Shown here piece by piece: positions 1 to 12,494 of a stretch of DNA of 64,000 nt (its first letter is position 1; each line of letters starts with the position of its first letter). Source of the DNA: Paraspadella gotoi (Eukaryota; Chaetognatha); assembly GCA_051294375.1 (NCBI GenBank), contig CM119264.1:28500696-28564695 (forward strand), in the 5' to 3' direction. A program made the translations under genes and the position numbers. A model generated the notes under the pieces. The model was not told where the DNA came from. It made no database searches and saw nothing but the letters and a program-made list of their open reading frames with translations.

Positions 1-1
1 C

Positions 2-1548
2 TCTCAAGAGAGCGAAATGGCCAAAAAGCGCTGCTTCCACGACGCCGTCTACGAGGGCGCCCTAAAGAAAACCGGCGTCATTCTTCACGACTTTCGGTTC
101 CGCTTCCCCGTCCACGCCCTCCTTTCGATTCCGGCGCTCTTTTTCGCGCCGACGACGATCGGCGCCGTTGGTCTCGTCTTCAGTTCGGCGCTCTACGGCG
201 TCGCCGCTATTAAAGGTATGGACTGACTGACTGACGGACTTATGGACTTAATGTAATACGGACGGATTTGAAAAAGATAAACTCGAAAATAGAAAAACAG
301 ATACTTTTAAAATTTAAGCGGTTTTACCGAGACAGACGGACGGGTTTTAAAAACAGAGAGACAGATGCTCGACGAAAACCCATAGAAAAACCGAGAAACT
401 AATGACAATGTAGTCGTAGAAAGAGAGAGATAGTAAAAGAAACCAAAAGAAAGAGAGACAGATAGACAAAAAGACAGAAAGATCGATTGATGGACAGACA
501 GGAAAGACAGACAGACACTCAGACAGACCGATAGAAAGACGGGCTGAGAGATCGGCTCACATACAGACACAGACCGACAGAAAGACAGATAGAATCATCG
601 CACAGATGAAACAGTAACAAGAATCTTGATTAGTTTTTGTTACTTCGATGATGAAAAGTTCCTGGGAAAATAAATGTAATGTCGCGATTGATTAGACCAT
701 GAAATTGCTTGGTACTNNNNNNNNNNNNNNNNNNNNNNNNNNNNNNNNNNNNNNNNNNNNNNNNNNNNNNNNNNNNNNNNNNNNNNNNNNNNNNNNNNNN
801 NNNNNNNNNNNNNNNNNNNNNNNNNNNNNNNNNNNNNNNNNNNNNNNNNNNNNNNNNNNNNNNNNNNNNNNNNNNNNNNNNNNNNNNNNNNNNNNNNNNN
901 NATGAAAAAGCTTGCAGGTTTCTGCTAAGTTGGAAGACCTTTTAAAACCCACAATACTCAATCGTCAAAAGACAAGATAACTTTCATATTAGTTTTTACA
1001 TTAGTATATGGAGGCTAACATGATTTAATCTCTAGAGTAGCACTATTGGTTTTATTCAAAGGACGCGGGTTCGCGCCCTGCTTATTCAAAATCAAGGAGA
1101 GACTGTATGTAATCTTATTTAAAAGGAACAAAATAGAATTATCACCGTAAGATAAAGTAACGATCTGAAGCTAAATTATAAAATTCGATTCCTTAAAAAG
1201 GTCCCCACATGTTTTGAGGTTGGGAAAAGTAAATACAAAATATTGTGAGATAAAATCAATTCAATAATTCCTTAAAATCACAGGATTCACAACAACTTTG
1301 GGCCTTGTTCCTCTTCACAGGCGAGACTTTTCAAAGCGCGCCGACCACGCCGCCGCCGACGCAGCAGCGAACGCAGGGCGTCGCCGACGCTGCCGACATC
1401 TCGCTGCCGATCTTAGAAGGAGAGCGCTACGAAAATCTCCGTTCCCCGTGGCAGAAAGAGGGCGCCACCAGTTCGTTGAGAAAGACGCTGAAGAGGGCGA
1501 TGAGTGGAAAAAAGAAAAACAAAAGGGAAACGGAGAGAAAGAAAGAGG
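2..1548 (+). CDS. Partial two-exon membrane protein, unrecognised
   Basis: Coding sequence joins 2..215 and 1321..1548. The first exon is open from the window edge, and an in-frame ATG sits at 17. It encodes a basic start (MAKKRCFHDAVYEGALKK) and then a strongly hydrophobic stretch around residues 32-65, enough for one or two membrane segments. It ends at a GT donor (216, GTATGG) in phase 1. The second exon starts after a CTCTTCACAG acceptor, continues in matching phase, and gives a Thr/Pro/Gln-rich then Lys/Arg-rich cytosolic-type tail (GETFQSAPTT, then YENLRSPWQKEG). It runs into the N gap at 1549 without a stop. The intron (216-1320) contains another gap. Phase agreement and the sharp change from hydrophobic to charged sequence support a real gene 3' end. 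I do not recognise the family; upstream exons and the C-terminus are missing. Confidence 0.5.
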
Positions 1549-3164
1549 NNNNNNNNNNNNNNNNNNNNNNNNNNNNNNNNNNNNNNNNNNNNNNNNNNNN
1601 NNNNNNNNNNNNNNNNNNNNNNNNNNNNNNNNNNNNNNNNNNNNNNNNNNNNNNNNNNNNNNNNNNNNNNNNNNNNNNNNNNNNNNNNNNNNNNNNNNNN
1701 NNNNNNNNNNNNNNNNNNNNNNNNNNNNNNNNNNNNNAAAAAAGTGTCTGTTTACTCGACGCGGTCTTTTTCAAAGAGAGAGAAAAAAAATCAAAACAAA
1801 CTTAAACCGAATTAGATCGAGTTTATAAAAAAATTTAAAAAAAAGAAAGAAGAAAAAGAAGAAAATCTGTGGTGACGAATTTGTTTAGGATTTCAATTTC
1901 GTTTTGTTGTTGGCGAAAATGTTGTTTTGGCCGCCACATCATCAATTTCTTTTATTTTCATTTTCTTCTTTTTTTTNNNNNNNNNNNNNNNNNNNNNNNN
2001 NNNNNNNNNNNNNNNNNNNNNNNNNNNNNNNNNNNNNNNNNNNNNNNNNNNNNNNNNNNNNNNNNNNNNNNNNNNNNNNNNNNNNNNNNNNNNNNNNNNN
2101 NNNNNNNNNNNNNNNNNNNNNNNNNNNNNNNNNNNNNNNNNNNNNNNNNNNNNNNNNNNNNNNNNNNNNNNNNNNNNNNNNNNNNNNNNNNNNNNNNNNN
2201 NNNNNNNNNNNNNNNNNNNNNNNNNCCATTCGCTTTTTTATAGCATTTCTTTCTTTTTTTCTTCTTTTTTTTTCTTTTTTTCCTGTTTTCTTTTACTCAA
2301 TTCCTTTTTGTTGTTTAACTCTTTAGTTATATCCCTTAATATTCATAATCGTCCGTTTTTCTTTCTATTCTCATTTTCTTCTTCCTAAAACCCTTTCCTT
2401 TCTTCCCAACTTTAATCCTATCTCCTTTTTTCCTCCTTTCCTTTCTTCGCCTGTTCCTTTGTTTTCTTCCTCGACTTTTTAACTTCGCCGACGACAGCGA
2501 CGTCGACGGGAAATAAAACAGAATCGCCACTCAACAACAGGTATCGGTTTTCATCTGCGATCAAAGGAAAAGTAAAACAAAACGTGGGATGGATGACTGA
2601 CCCACGTAGGTACTAGGTAGTACGAAAACTCGACGATCAATATTATAGTTTTATGTAATTGTTTTCTCTAAATTACTATTCTTTCTTTAATTTCAATAAA
2701 ATTTCGCACTATTTACTTTTGGATCTGTCTTNNNNNNNNNNNNNNNNNNNNNNNNNNNNNNNNNNNNNNNNNNNNNNNNNNNNNNNNNNNNNNNNNNNNN
2801 NNNNNNNNNNNNNNNNNNNNNNNNNNNNNNNNNNNNNNNNNNNNNNNNNNNNNNNNNNNNNNNNNNNNNNNNNNNNNNNNNNNNNNNNNNNNNNNNNNNN
2901 NNNNNNNNNNNNNNNNNNNNNNNNNNNNNNNNNNNNNNNNNNNNNNNNNNNNNNNNNNNNNNNNNNNNNNNNNNNNNNNNNNNNNNNNNNNNNNNNNNNN
3001 NNNNNNNNNNNNNNNNNNNNNNNNNNNNNNNNNNNNNNNNNNNNNNNNNNNNNNNNNNNNNNNNNNNNNNNNNNNNNNNNNNNNNNNNNNNNNNNNNNNN
3101 NNNNNNNNNNNNNNNNNNNNNNNNNNNNNNNNNNNNNNNNNNNNNNNNNNNNNNNNNNNNNNNN
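717..3164. other. Cluster of four assembly gaps
   Basis: Runs of N at 717-901, 1549-1737, 1977-2225 and 2732-3164. The irregular lengths (185, 189, 249 and 433) look like library-estimated scaffold gaps. Between them is AT-rich, poly-T and low-complexity sequence with no supportable gene apart from the second exon at 1321-1548. Open frames spanning the Ns are meaningless. Confidence 0.95.
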
Positions 3165-6100
3165 TTCTTCGCTACTGCTGCCCTGAAGCGACTTTATGAT
3201 GAGCAAGATTTTTTTCTGTTTTTTCTCACATCGAGGTTGGGGTTAAAGAGAAGAGATAGAGAGGTAAGGGGTTAAAGATAGGTGATAGAGAGGTAAAGGG
3301 GTTAAAGAGAGGAGATAAAGAGGTAAGGGGGTTAAAGAGAGGAGATAGAGAGGTAAGGAAGGAATAAAAAGGCGGTTAAAGTAAGGTTATACAAGTTAAA
3401 ATGGATTAGTTAAAGAAAAGGGATAGGTCATACAGAAGGAAAGGGTGATAAAAGAGGAAGGGGTTGTGCAAATAAGCTGGAAATGAAGAGAGAAGCCGGG
3501 ATGTGATATTTAATAAAAGTAGGAGATTTTTTAAAAAATGGACTGGGGGGTTTAACTTTAAAGAGGTCTCGAGTGCTGGGGATTTGAAGAAGAAAAAGAT
3601 AAACTTTTCTGAGAATAAAAGAGTAAACGCACAAGGGCAAATGGCAAAGGGCAAAGGGGCAAAGGCCAAGAGTTAAGAGCATAGGGACGTCGAGTGTAAA
3701 AGGCAACGATGAATATAAGACATGACGTGTGATCCGTTTTGAAAAGTGAGGGTTAAGTTCTCGCGAAAAGGTGAGGCCAAGGTAAGGCCTTCCTCTCAGC
3801 TTCATTACTCTCGCGCGAGAGAAATCTAGGCAGTAATTCAAGTATTAAACAATTAAACAATTAGAAAAAGAGACTCGCCAATTTCCAGAGATTTCCTCTA
3901 ACGTCTCGCGGTAATTGTTTTTCTTTTTTTACTCTTTTTTTTTCTGTCGTTTTGTGTTTCTAATTTTCTTTCTTTCTTTATTTCTCTCTCTTTTCGGATC
4001 ATTATCTTTTTTTTTAAATCTTTTACGACACAGTAAATTTTTTTTTCTCCAACTGCGAGTGAATCTCTCTCTTTTTTAAAACTTTTTCTTTAATGTATTT
4101 TTTTCCTTATGACGCGATGTACAGTCTGCGTAGAAGAAACTATGCAGTTAAAAAAAATTTCATTATTGATTTTTTCATTTTTTATTGTTTCTCATCCCTC
4201 AGGTTCATTACCTCCGTGAATGTTATGTATAAAAATTAATGCAGACAAATCTTTTAATGCTCCAAGATACAGTTTTAAGATTTACATTAAAAATGCCGTC
4301 AGAATTCAAACTAAAAAGAAGATTGGTTTATTCTATAATGTGTGAACAACAATATCTCTTAAACAACACGTCAAGAATCTTCTTTGTTTAAGCTGTCGTT
4401 GATATCAAAAATTAATATTGATCTGTCCATTCTGTCTCTCCATCTCTTTTATCTCGTCCGTACTAAAGTCTTGATTACTCTATGCTTAGGATAAATCAAT
4501 TGAGTTGAAATTTTGTCCGTGATTACAAAAACTAGTTCATTGAGCAGTGGAATAATCATATTCAAACGGAATCAGGCCTAGTGGAAGTAGGTTTAATTAA
4601 AAAAAAGTAAAGACTCAATTTTAGTTTATTAATTAATTTATATTTTTAAGCGCGCTTTTGCAATGATTTTGCTGTGGTTTCGCACATAAATGTCGTCGTC
4701 GTCTGTTGTTTGGTTGTATTTATACAGCTTCTCATCATCGAGGTCTTGGAATCGGGTCATATTAATTATTTGGCTAACTTAATTAAAATAATATAACTTG
4801 AATAGAATTAATTATTAATTATTAAATAATTAATTATTTTGAATTAATTATTAATTAATTAATTATTAATTAATTCAATTAATTACCGAAAATGACTGTG
4901 GGCAGATCCGACTTGAAATACAAGATGGTATTAATTAATTAAATAATTAATCAGTTAATTAATCATAAACTTAATCAATAATTAATTAATCAGTCAATTA
5001 TTTAATTATTGTTCAATGAATCAATTTTATTTATCTATTAATAATTATTTCAATCAATCAATCAAGTCACATTCAATATCTTTCTTATCTGATGTCTCCT
5101 GGTTACAAAAAAAAATATTTGTGGTAGCCTCGAACGTGCAACCTTCGCAACTTAACAACAATCAGAATTCTCTCTCTTACTTTTGATTTGCCTCTTAGCT
5201 CTCACTCTTTGCCTCACTCTCTTTCTGTGGCTTTTCTTTGTTTTTTGCATCAAATTTCATAACTTTTACTCACTTACTCAGCTTGTTATGTCATAAACAT
5301 GTCCAAATTCACCTTTCCATTTCTTTTGTTAATATTGACCAATAATTATCATTTCTATAATTATAGTATTTGATACATTAAAAAATAATTCCTATCAATG
5401 TTATAAGGAGGAAAAGAAACTTATTAATTTTTTTTAATATAAAAAACATTACAGTATTATTATTAAAAGTAATGATTCATAAAAATTAATAGCAAATGCA
5501 TCACGAACACTAACATACAGAATAAGAAAAACTGTCTCCATATCCTCTTGAATACTTATGGAAAAACATAAAAGAATAAAAAATGAAATAATTAAAAAAA
5601 AACTTTTCAGACCATGCTCACGAAGAATTATAATTTTGCATAAAAAATAAATAATCAAAAAAAATAAAAAACATCAGATTCGTGACAAAATCGATTGGAA
5701 AAAATCGATTTTTTTCAAAATGCAAAATTATTTCTCAAGTTCTCTATTATATTCTCACATGAGACAAATGTTTTTTTTAAAAATTTAAATATTCAAACTT
5801 TTTTAATTAATTAAAATCATTTTAGTATACTAAACTTTAAAAATATTTTTAATAAAAATTTATACCTAAAGTTACTAGAAGATGCTTTTCCCAAAAATGT
5901 CTCTTAGATCTTTCTTAAAACGCCAAACAAGTCACCGCCACAAAATGAATACAAAAACTAGAAAAAGCAATATTGTTTTGTCATTCTGATTTAGAGATAT
6001 TTGGTTGATTGTTATGCTTAAATTTCCTTTAAATGAAAAAATAATAGGTTTAAAAGATAGCTCTTGATCTCTAGTTGTAAATTGAGTTTGAATTAATTTT

Positions 6101-7590
6101 TTTAATGAACAAGTTTAACCGCAGATCAATTACAATAACGATGGTAAGAAATTTTGTCACCGTTTTAAGCTACTTTTAGCCTGATTTTTTACATATTTCG
6201 ATTATCTTTGCGATCTTACTGATAAAAACGTCATGGTAAAAAAGAGCCTATGTTCGTTCGAATATAAGGCATATGTTTAGTAATCAGACAGAGTAAAAAT
6301 TTTGGTCACAAGGTAAAAAATTTTGCATGAGAATAGCGTGAATAAAGTTTTTTCCACGAGACTGTGCACCGCGACTTATTTTAATGTTTTCTTTTCCTTA
6401 ATTTCTTAACTTCTGTTGTTTTTCACTTTAATTCACATCCGTGACGTCATCGTCCCCACTTTTCCCGTGATTTCCTTTTTTTCTTTTGCCGCCAGTGATT
6501 TTCTCTTCGTCATCCGTGATTTTTTTTCTCCTCCGTCGGTGATTTTCTTTCTCACTCGATCCTCACTGGATTCGAAAGGGTAATTTTTGGGTAGGGGGGA
6601 GTTTACAGAGCCAACGGGTCATGGGGGAAAATGGTGACCTTGAGGCCAACTATTCGACTCATGGTGAGAGCTATGGGGCGCACTCGCTTTTCTTTTTCCC
6701 CCTTTTTTTCCCTTTTTTTTCCTTTTTATCCTTTCTTGTCTTCTTGTCTTTTCCTTTGTTCTTCCTCTTCCAATTTTCTTACTCTTTCTTTTTCTTTTTT
6801 TCTTTTTTTACATTTCCTTTCCTCTTTGTAATTCATTCTCTCACATTCTCTCACATTCATTATTACCCTTTTTGTGGCCAATTTAACCTTTTCGCCTTTC
6901 TTATTTTCTCTTATTCGTTCCTTCTCTCTTCCCTTCCTTCCTCCTTTCCTATTCTTCTCTCTTCTCTTCCTTCCTCCTTTCCTATTCTTCTCTCTTCCCT
7001 TCCTTCCTCCTTTCCTACCCCTTTCCTACTTTTCTTTTTCCACATTTCTTTCCTCTCCTCGATTCCTATCATTTTCTCTCTTCCTTTCCCTTCTTTCCTA
7101 TCACCCTCCCCCGAATAATAAATTCATTTCGTCCAATGATCAAACGCAAACATCGGGAGTCACGTGATCAAACGGGGTCGTCTTCCCCGATTTCGTCCAT
7201 CGTCGCGTCACAACCGAATACGCGTGACGCAATCGTATAACCAAGTCTTTAATTTACGCTATGGATTTCTTCGATGATGACGATAAAAAAAAGAATATCA
7301 TATTAACCGATTAGTTAAAGTCCCCCAAATTATTGTTTTAATGTCGGCGAATAATCGATGTTTTGGGAGAGAGCGCGACGTTGGCTTTCCGACCACAACG
7401 CAATGAACTGATGAGTTAATCATAAACGCGTCGCATGAAACGATTGATGAGAATTCCCATCGTGACGTCGCTTGATCGAACGAGCGAATCGTCGATCAAA
7501 GAGGAAACTGTCAAGATTTCAATTGTTGACTTCGTGACTCCATATATTTGTGGAGAATATTTGCCACAGTCGCTCTATTTTTCGTAAGCG
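3165..7590. other. Gene-free AT-rich region
   Basis: No splice-compatible conserved exon was found. 3232-3420 holds degenerate GGTTAAAGAGAGGAGATAGA units of about 30 bp. 3900-6400 is AT-rich with homopolymer runs. 4785-5060 is dominated by ATTAATTA permutations. 6680-7110 is a C/T-rich block with a roughly 32-bp repeated unit (CTTCCTTCCTCCTTTCCTAT) at about 6935-7015. Open frames in it encode only Phe/Leu/Ser/Pro runs. Confidence 0.7.
4785..5060. repeat. ATTAATTA low-complexity tract
   Basis: Over about 275 bp the sequence is mostly permutations of ATTAATTA and TAATTAAT, with a short unique island around 4885-4925. It is nearly self-complementary, so hairpins are expected. Nothing else is readable in it. 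Confidence 0.8.
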
Positions 7591-7628
7591 CGCTCTCTCT
7601 TTCTCTCTCTCTCTCTCCCTCTCTCCCC
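7591..7628. repeat. (CT)n microsatellite
   Basis: A pure C/T dinucleotide tract about 200 bp before a (TCG)n tract. Confidence 0.85.
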
Positions 7629-7813
7629 AAGATCTAAAGAACAAAAGCAATCAGTTTGATCGAGGCGCGGCTAGATGTCAGGAGACGACGGTTGACGCCG
7701 GACGCTCGTGACGCTGGACTCGCGCATGCGCGATCCGATCGGTCAACCGGAGGAAATTACGACGCGCGACGGAGAAAAATCGGCGTTGGATGAATACATA
7801 TCCAGTGGACGCA

Positions 7814-7845
<32 letters not shown>

Positions 7846-7867
7846 TATTTTCGTCGTCGTCGTCGTC
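7814..7867. repeat. (TCG)n trinucleotide repeat
   Basis: About 18 TCG units with one short interruption (TATTT). The flanking open frames on both strands are repeat translation (Arg, Thr or Asp runs), not a gene. Confidence 0.9.
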
Positions 7868-7969
7868 CTATTTATTCTTATCGAGAGGCTTTGTTCCGCG
7901 AGACCGTAGTCGGTCACGACGTCACCAAAACCAAAACCAGCAAACCGCCTGATCCAATGGGCACTATAC

Positions 7970-8480
7970 GCCGAAAGCTCCTTATTTCTCTTCCTAATCT
8001 CTTAATATTTAACCTTAATCTATTTTTATAAAACTTAAACCCAATTCTTAACCATAATGCCTAACTCTAATTTACATCCCTGCCAAATTCCTAACCTCTA
8101 ATCTCTGTAGTCTGGCATTGCTAGGTTCGGTCACCCACGTATAAGCATGATACTTTCAGTCGTGAACGAGTGGCTCATTGAGTAAAGCTATCAGGCTTAT
8201 GACCGCTAGGTACTGGTTCAATCCTCCAACCCGGGGTACCTACTCTGCCAGGAAGCGATGGCCATAAACCGCCTTGGCGGTGTGGCAAACCTTCAAAGCC
8301 TGGTTCAAGCTATGGCTGCTAGAGGGAGTTAAAAAAGTTGCGGATTAGTCATCTTCTGCCCACTTATCGCCTTATCCACATCTCGTAACTTATCCCAAAT
8401 CTTAAACCTAACCCATAATCTAATCCTTAACCTTACCACTAACCTTAAATTTCTTAACCTAACCCCTAACTAGAATTTAA
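7970..8480 (-). repeat. Degenerate telomere-like CTAACC sequence around the SINE
   Basis: Both flanks of the SINE (about 7990-8115 and 8385-8475) are rich in irregular CTTAACC, CCTAACCC and CCCCTAAC units. These resemble decayed TTAGGG repeats on the minus strand. Similar G-strand units (GATTAGGGTTTGG, TTTAGGGTTAG) occur at about 22430-22510 and in its duplicate at about 27660-27740. The spacing is irregular, so an interstitial telomere origin is only a suggestion. Confidence 0.35.
8101..8340 (+). mobile_element. tRNA-derived SINE
   Basis: A tRNA-like head contains a box A-like TGGCTCATTGAG (8171-8182) and an intact box B GGTTCAATCC (8215-8224), about 33 bp apart as in a tRNA gene. This is the internal RNA polymerase III promoter of a SINE. 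A tRNA-unrelated body follows to about 8340 (CCGCCTTGGCGG, then AAGCCTGGTTCAAGCTATGG) with a short A-rich end. There is no clover-leaf good enough to call a functional tRNA. A second truncated box A copy at about 8852 supports a repeat family. Boundaries are approximate and I did not find a clear target-site duplication. Confidence 0.6.
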
Positions 8481-8844
8481 GCGAAATGGGACTGTTTTTT
8501 GAAAATTATTTGGCCATACCACCGAGCTCTTGGGTCCTCGGATTCAAAGACTTTCTTCCAGCAACCGTTAGGCCAGTTGCAGGTTGCAGGCATCTGTCGT
8601 CATTAGAGTTTACGTCGACGACATTAATGACACATCACGTAAAATTGCGACGTCACCAAGATTTTTCTACATAAAATCACTGGAAACCAATGGAGCCAGA
8701 CAAATGCAATGGCAATGATGAGGTCCACAGTTTCCGGTGAAAATGGATGATGATTTTAAATCGTGTTTGGGGGGAAAGAGAATTTATTAATAAGATTATA
8801 TTACTAAATTCAAATTTTTTTTGATATTAGCTTAACGAATTAAG

Positions 8845-8995
8845 TGCGTAGGCATTGGCTCATTGGGCTATAAGCCTCTGTCTCTCTCTCTCTCTTTCTC
8901 TTTCTCTCTTTCTTGCTCTCTCTCTCTCTCTCTCTCTCTTGCTCTCTCTCTCTCTCTCTTACTCTCTCTCTCTCTCACTCCTTCTCTCGTGAGGA
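8845..8995 (+). repeat. Truncated tRNA-like box A next to (CT)n
   Basis: GGCATTGGCTCATTGGGCTA (8852-8871) matches the SINE head at about 8167-8182 around its box A. It stops after about 25 bp and gives way to a CT/TTCTCT tract (8878-8990). There is no box B. It is probably a broken SINE copy that ends in a microsatellite. Confidence 0.5.
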
Positions 8996-9398
8996 AAATT
9001 AGGTTTTTCCGATGCGAAACTCGTTTACATCCAAAACTGATTAAAATTTAAAACGCTAATTTAAGCGGCGCAATTTTTCCCTTCGGCGTTCGCTGTCAAC
9101 GCGCGATTATAACTCGAACGAGAAATAAACAGAAGGGGAAAAAAATCAATTCATTTTTTTTCCTCTTTTTTTTTAAAGCGGCCTCAGTCTCAGATAGATG
9201 TCGCTTGATTGCGACCGGTGATTTCTTTTGTTCCTTTTTTAAAAAAATTATTGTCTTTTGTTTAAGAAAAAAAGTATTTTGAAAAACAGTTTACAAGAAA
9301 AAAGGAATTAGGAAGGCCAGGTATAAAAAATAAGAAAGAAAGATATACAGGAACCGATTCGACCACAAAGTGAAAATGCGAACAAAGAGGCGGACAGC

Positions 9399-9399
<1 letters not shown>

Positions 9400-9449
<50 letters not shown>

Positions 9450-9464
9450 GAGAGAGAGAGAGAC
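9400..9464. repeat. (GA)n microsatellite
   Basis: An interrupted GA tract. Minus-strand frames across it read Leu/Ser alternation and are not coding. Confidence 0.85.
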
Positions 9465-10302
9465 ATAAAAGCGGCAAACAAATCCAAACCACCTCCATAC
9501 AAAAAAAAAGTCACTAACAGAAAATGGAAACCCATTCCAGTTGGGTCTAGCAAACGACGTCGCCTTTCCTCCCATTCGTCCGCCCCCCCTCTCCGCCCCC
9601 CCATTTCTAGAGGGACCATCTGCCATCCATCCTGATAAATCATCTGCCGTAAACTTTGGCCTCTCCATTCTTAGTCTTTTATCTGCCATCGTTCTTTGAC
9701 TCCGTCTTCCCAATTTGCAATTTCCTGTGCACTGCTGCCCGATGCCCATAAAGGAATCACCTTATTCCTCAATCTTTCTAAAACCCTATACTTGTTTACT
9801 TGTTGCAGAATGATTTTTTTTTAGGCTGGGCTGCAATGAGAGTTCCTCCAACTGATTTACATATTGTATTAGATTAGTTTAGCCATCATTCCTTTGCCGT
9901 ATCATGTCTTTTGTCAGTACTACAACTGACAATTATTTCTGCCACATCTACCGCCATTACCACTGCCTCTGCAGCCACATATGCCGTCGTCATAGTCTCT
10001 ACTTCCTCTTCAGCCACGACCGTTTCCACATCCCCAACCCGCTGCCCCTCTAAAGATATTATTCCAAAATACCAGCGCATCGGCGAACCTAGAGGCGAAG
10101 AATCGCATCGGCGAAAAGCGGAAGGCTGGACAAAGGGAGGTGAGGGAGGGAAGTGGGGGGGAGGAGCACATTTGATGGCACCGAATGGCACCAGATGGCA
10201 TAAAGTGGTTAAGACTCGGATGGCTAAAAGGGGGAAAGGGAAGGTAGGGGAAGGGGAAGGTAGGGAATTAGATTAGAAATCAGGGGATTGGAAGAGAAGA
10301 AG

Positions 10303-10304
10303 AA

Positions 10305-10362
<58 letters not shown>

Positions 10363-10406
10363 ATGATGATGAAGATGATGATGATGATGATGATGATGAT
10401 GAAGAT
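10303..10406. repeat. (GAT)n trinucleotide repeat
   Basis: About 34 GAT units with occasional GAA or TTA interruptions. The surrounding 9.5-10.3 kb and 10.4-11.5 kb sequence shows no gene I can support. Confidence 0.92.
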
Positions 10407-11551
10407 AATGATAACAAACATTTGGTCAGACTCTAAAAAGGGTAGGAAAGGCAGGAAACAGGATGTAGGATGGATGGGCGAAAAAATACAAGGAGAAACC
10501 TGCGGTAAAAAGCTACGGATCAAAGTAATAGGTTGATCAATACTATTGACAATAGGGGCTTATTAATCAACCTAATAGTTTGATCAACCTGTAAATTTAA
10601 ATAGTAGCCTCTAATTGAGACAAAATGCTTGAACGAGCTTTTCGGTTCTATAAATAACTTCTCAGACTCGAACTTGAGTTTCTATTTTTCTCCAAAATTG
10701 TCTCCGAGTTCGTTCCACTCCGGACTCCGCCCCCCCCCCTCTACGCGAGTTCTCGCTTTGTTTGGGTTCAAACGACTCTTTGGGGAGTTGGTTTAAAAAT
10801 TGAATCATAATAAAACACGAGTTTCGCTTTATTTTTTTTTCGTTCGTTGTCCTCTGCTTTTTTAGCGACTCTAGCGGGAAAACGGTGAAACCATTAAGAC
10901 GGAAATGAAAATTAGGAGAAGGAAGAGAAATAGTAGATTCGAACTCGGGACTTTGGTTTCGAAGAGACCACGATCTCAATTCTGTGCCACCGAAGAAAAC
11001 CCGAGTCGTTGGGTTCAGATTTCGTCGCCATATTGGATTCGGATTCGCCAAAGACAAAAAAAAAAATCGAGCAGAAAAGACATAAATTAAAGATGGATGA
11101 TGGCGATGACTTCGGCGGCGGCGGCGGCGACGGCAGCGGCTGCCACAAAAACTGCTGGGGCCAGAAGGTTAGGTCGTTCTGGCGTCCAATGGATGCGTCT
11201 TTGCTGAACGACTTCAGTAAAAGAGGACACATTTAAGCTCAAGAAAATAAGACTGTAATTGATCCATGCAATGCGGCACCAATGGAAATGCAATGAGGCT
11301 AAATCAATGGTCTCTTCCCATCCGCTATTTATCTGCTTAATGAGATACGAGTCATTGACATCGTTGAATTAAAGTTTAATTTAATTTATTTTAATTTAGT
11401 TTAGTAATTTAATTTAGTTTAATTTAAACTTCGGAGAAACTGAAGAATATGATCAATTTACTATTCCATAGATAAATAATAAATACAAATAAATCAATAT
11501 GATTATAAAACAACGCGTATTTATTCTACTCAAACATTTCATACAGATTTA

Positions 11552-11690
11552 AAATCGACGACGACGAAAACGAGAAAAAACAACTACAACAACATCGACG
11601 ACGACGACAACAACAACGACGACAACGAGGAGAGACAACAAGGCGGAGGACGACGACGACGACGACGACGACAACGACGACGACTTGATA
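11552..11690. repeat. GAC/AAC trinucleotide-rich tract
   Basis: An imperfect mixture of CGA, ACA and GAC triplets directly before the 8-bp minisatellite. Confidence 0.8.
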
Positions 11691-11718
11691 GACCAAGAGA
11701 CTAAGACGCATCGTCGGT

Positions 11719-11880
11719 CGTGAAGCGGCCAAGCGGCCAAGCGGCCAAGCGGCCAAGCGGCCAAGCGGCCAAGCGGCCAAGCGGCCAAGCGGCCAAGCGG
11801 CCAAGCGGCCAAGCGGCCAAGCGGCCAAGCGACCAAGCGACCAAGCGGCCAAGCGGCCCGGCGGCGAAGCGACGAAGCGG
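11719..11880. repeat. 8-bp minisatellite (AAGCGGCC)n
   Basis: About 14 perfect AAGCGGCC units from 11723, followed by degenerate ones (AAGCGACC, CGGCGAAG). Because 24 bp is three units, every frame on both strands stays open and yields periodic peptides such as LGRLAAWP. This explains the long open frames at this position. Confidence 0.9.
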
Positions 11881-12033
11881 CGAACCGACCAAGCGGCCAT
11901 TAAGCAGACGAGACTTTCGGTCAAAAGGGTGAGATCATGAAACGAGATGAGCTCAACTGATGAGGAGATGAGATGAGAAGATGAGATGAGGACTGAGGAG
12001 ATTCGAATCATAACCACTTGGATCTTCGGTCGG

Positions 12034-12141
12034 CCAACTGGTCATGCCACCCTGCCCCTCCCAACTGGTCGTGCCACCCTTCCCCTCCCAACTTGTCGTG
12101 CCACCCTGCCCTTCCCAACTGGTCGAGCCATCCTGCCCCTC
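12034..12141. repeat. 27-bp minisatellite, four units
   Basis: Four tandem 27-bp units begin at 12034, 12061, 12088 and 12115. Each starts CCAACTGGTCGTGCC or a close variant and ends in a C-rich half. Units differ by one to four substitutions. An open frame covers it on both strands because 27 is divisible by three. Confidence 0.88.
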
Positions 12142-12302
12142 CCCAACCCTCTATCCCGTCTAATTTATTACCACAATATTCATTATCATTCCCCGACCCA
12201 CAGTCTCCCCTTTTCTCACCCGCCGTCCCCTGCCACTCCTCTCCCCTTTTTGCACACCCGATATCTTCGTTCATTCTTTTAATCTCGTTCCAGAGGAAGG
12301 CG

Positions 12303-12340
12303 GAGCTTGGCGGGAACTTGGTGGTCGTTGCTTGGCAACG
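12303..12340. promoter_or_regulatory. Promoter-like cluster: E2F-type site and RFX X-box
   Basis: TTGGCGGGAA (12308-12317) fits the E2F core. The palindrome GTTGCTTGGCAAC (12327-12339) fits an RFX X-box, the element found upstream of many ciliary genes. They lie 9 bp apart in a short G-rich island. No convincing first exon follows within the next kilobase, so this is motif evidence only. Confidence 0.3.
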
Positions 12341-12494
12341 GACAGAGATAGTTCACTTCGAGAAATGATGTTTTTGACCGTTTGAACGGTTTCGGCAGTT
12401 AGGCGAGTTCGATTCGGATTTTAAATGGTTGAGATACTTTTTATATTAAAAAAAAAAGAGTTTAAGTGAACAAATTAATTATTATTTTAAGGGA

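Noticed and set aside
1026-1085. GGTTCGCGCCC resembling a tRNA box B
   Set aside because: No box A at the right distance and no clover-leaf; a single motif is not enough.
11009-11236. Glycine-rich short frame starting MDDGDDFGGGGGDG
   Set aside because: Short, begins in a GGC run, and has no splice partner or conservation signal visible.
11526-12017. Open frames on both strands over 11.5-12.0 kb
   Set aside because: An 8-bp tandem repeat keeps all frames open; the peptides are pure repeat periodicity.
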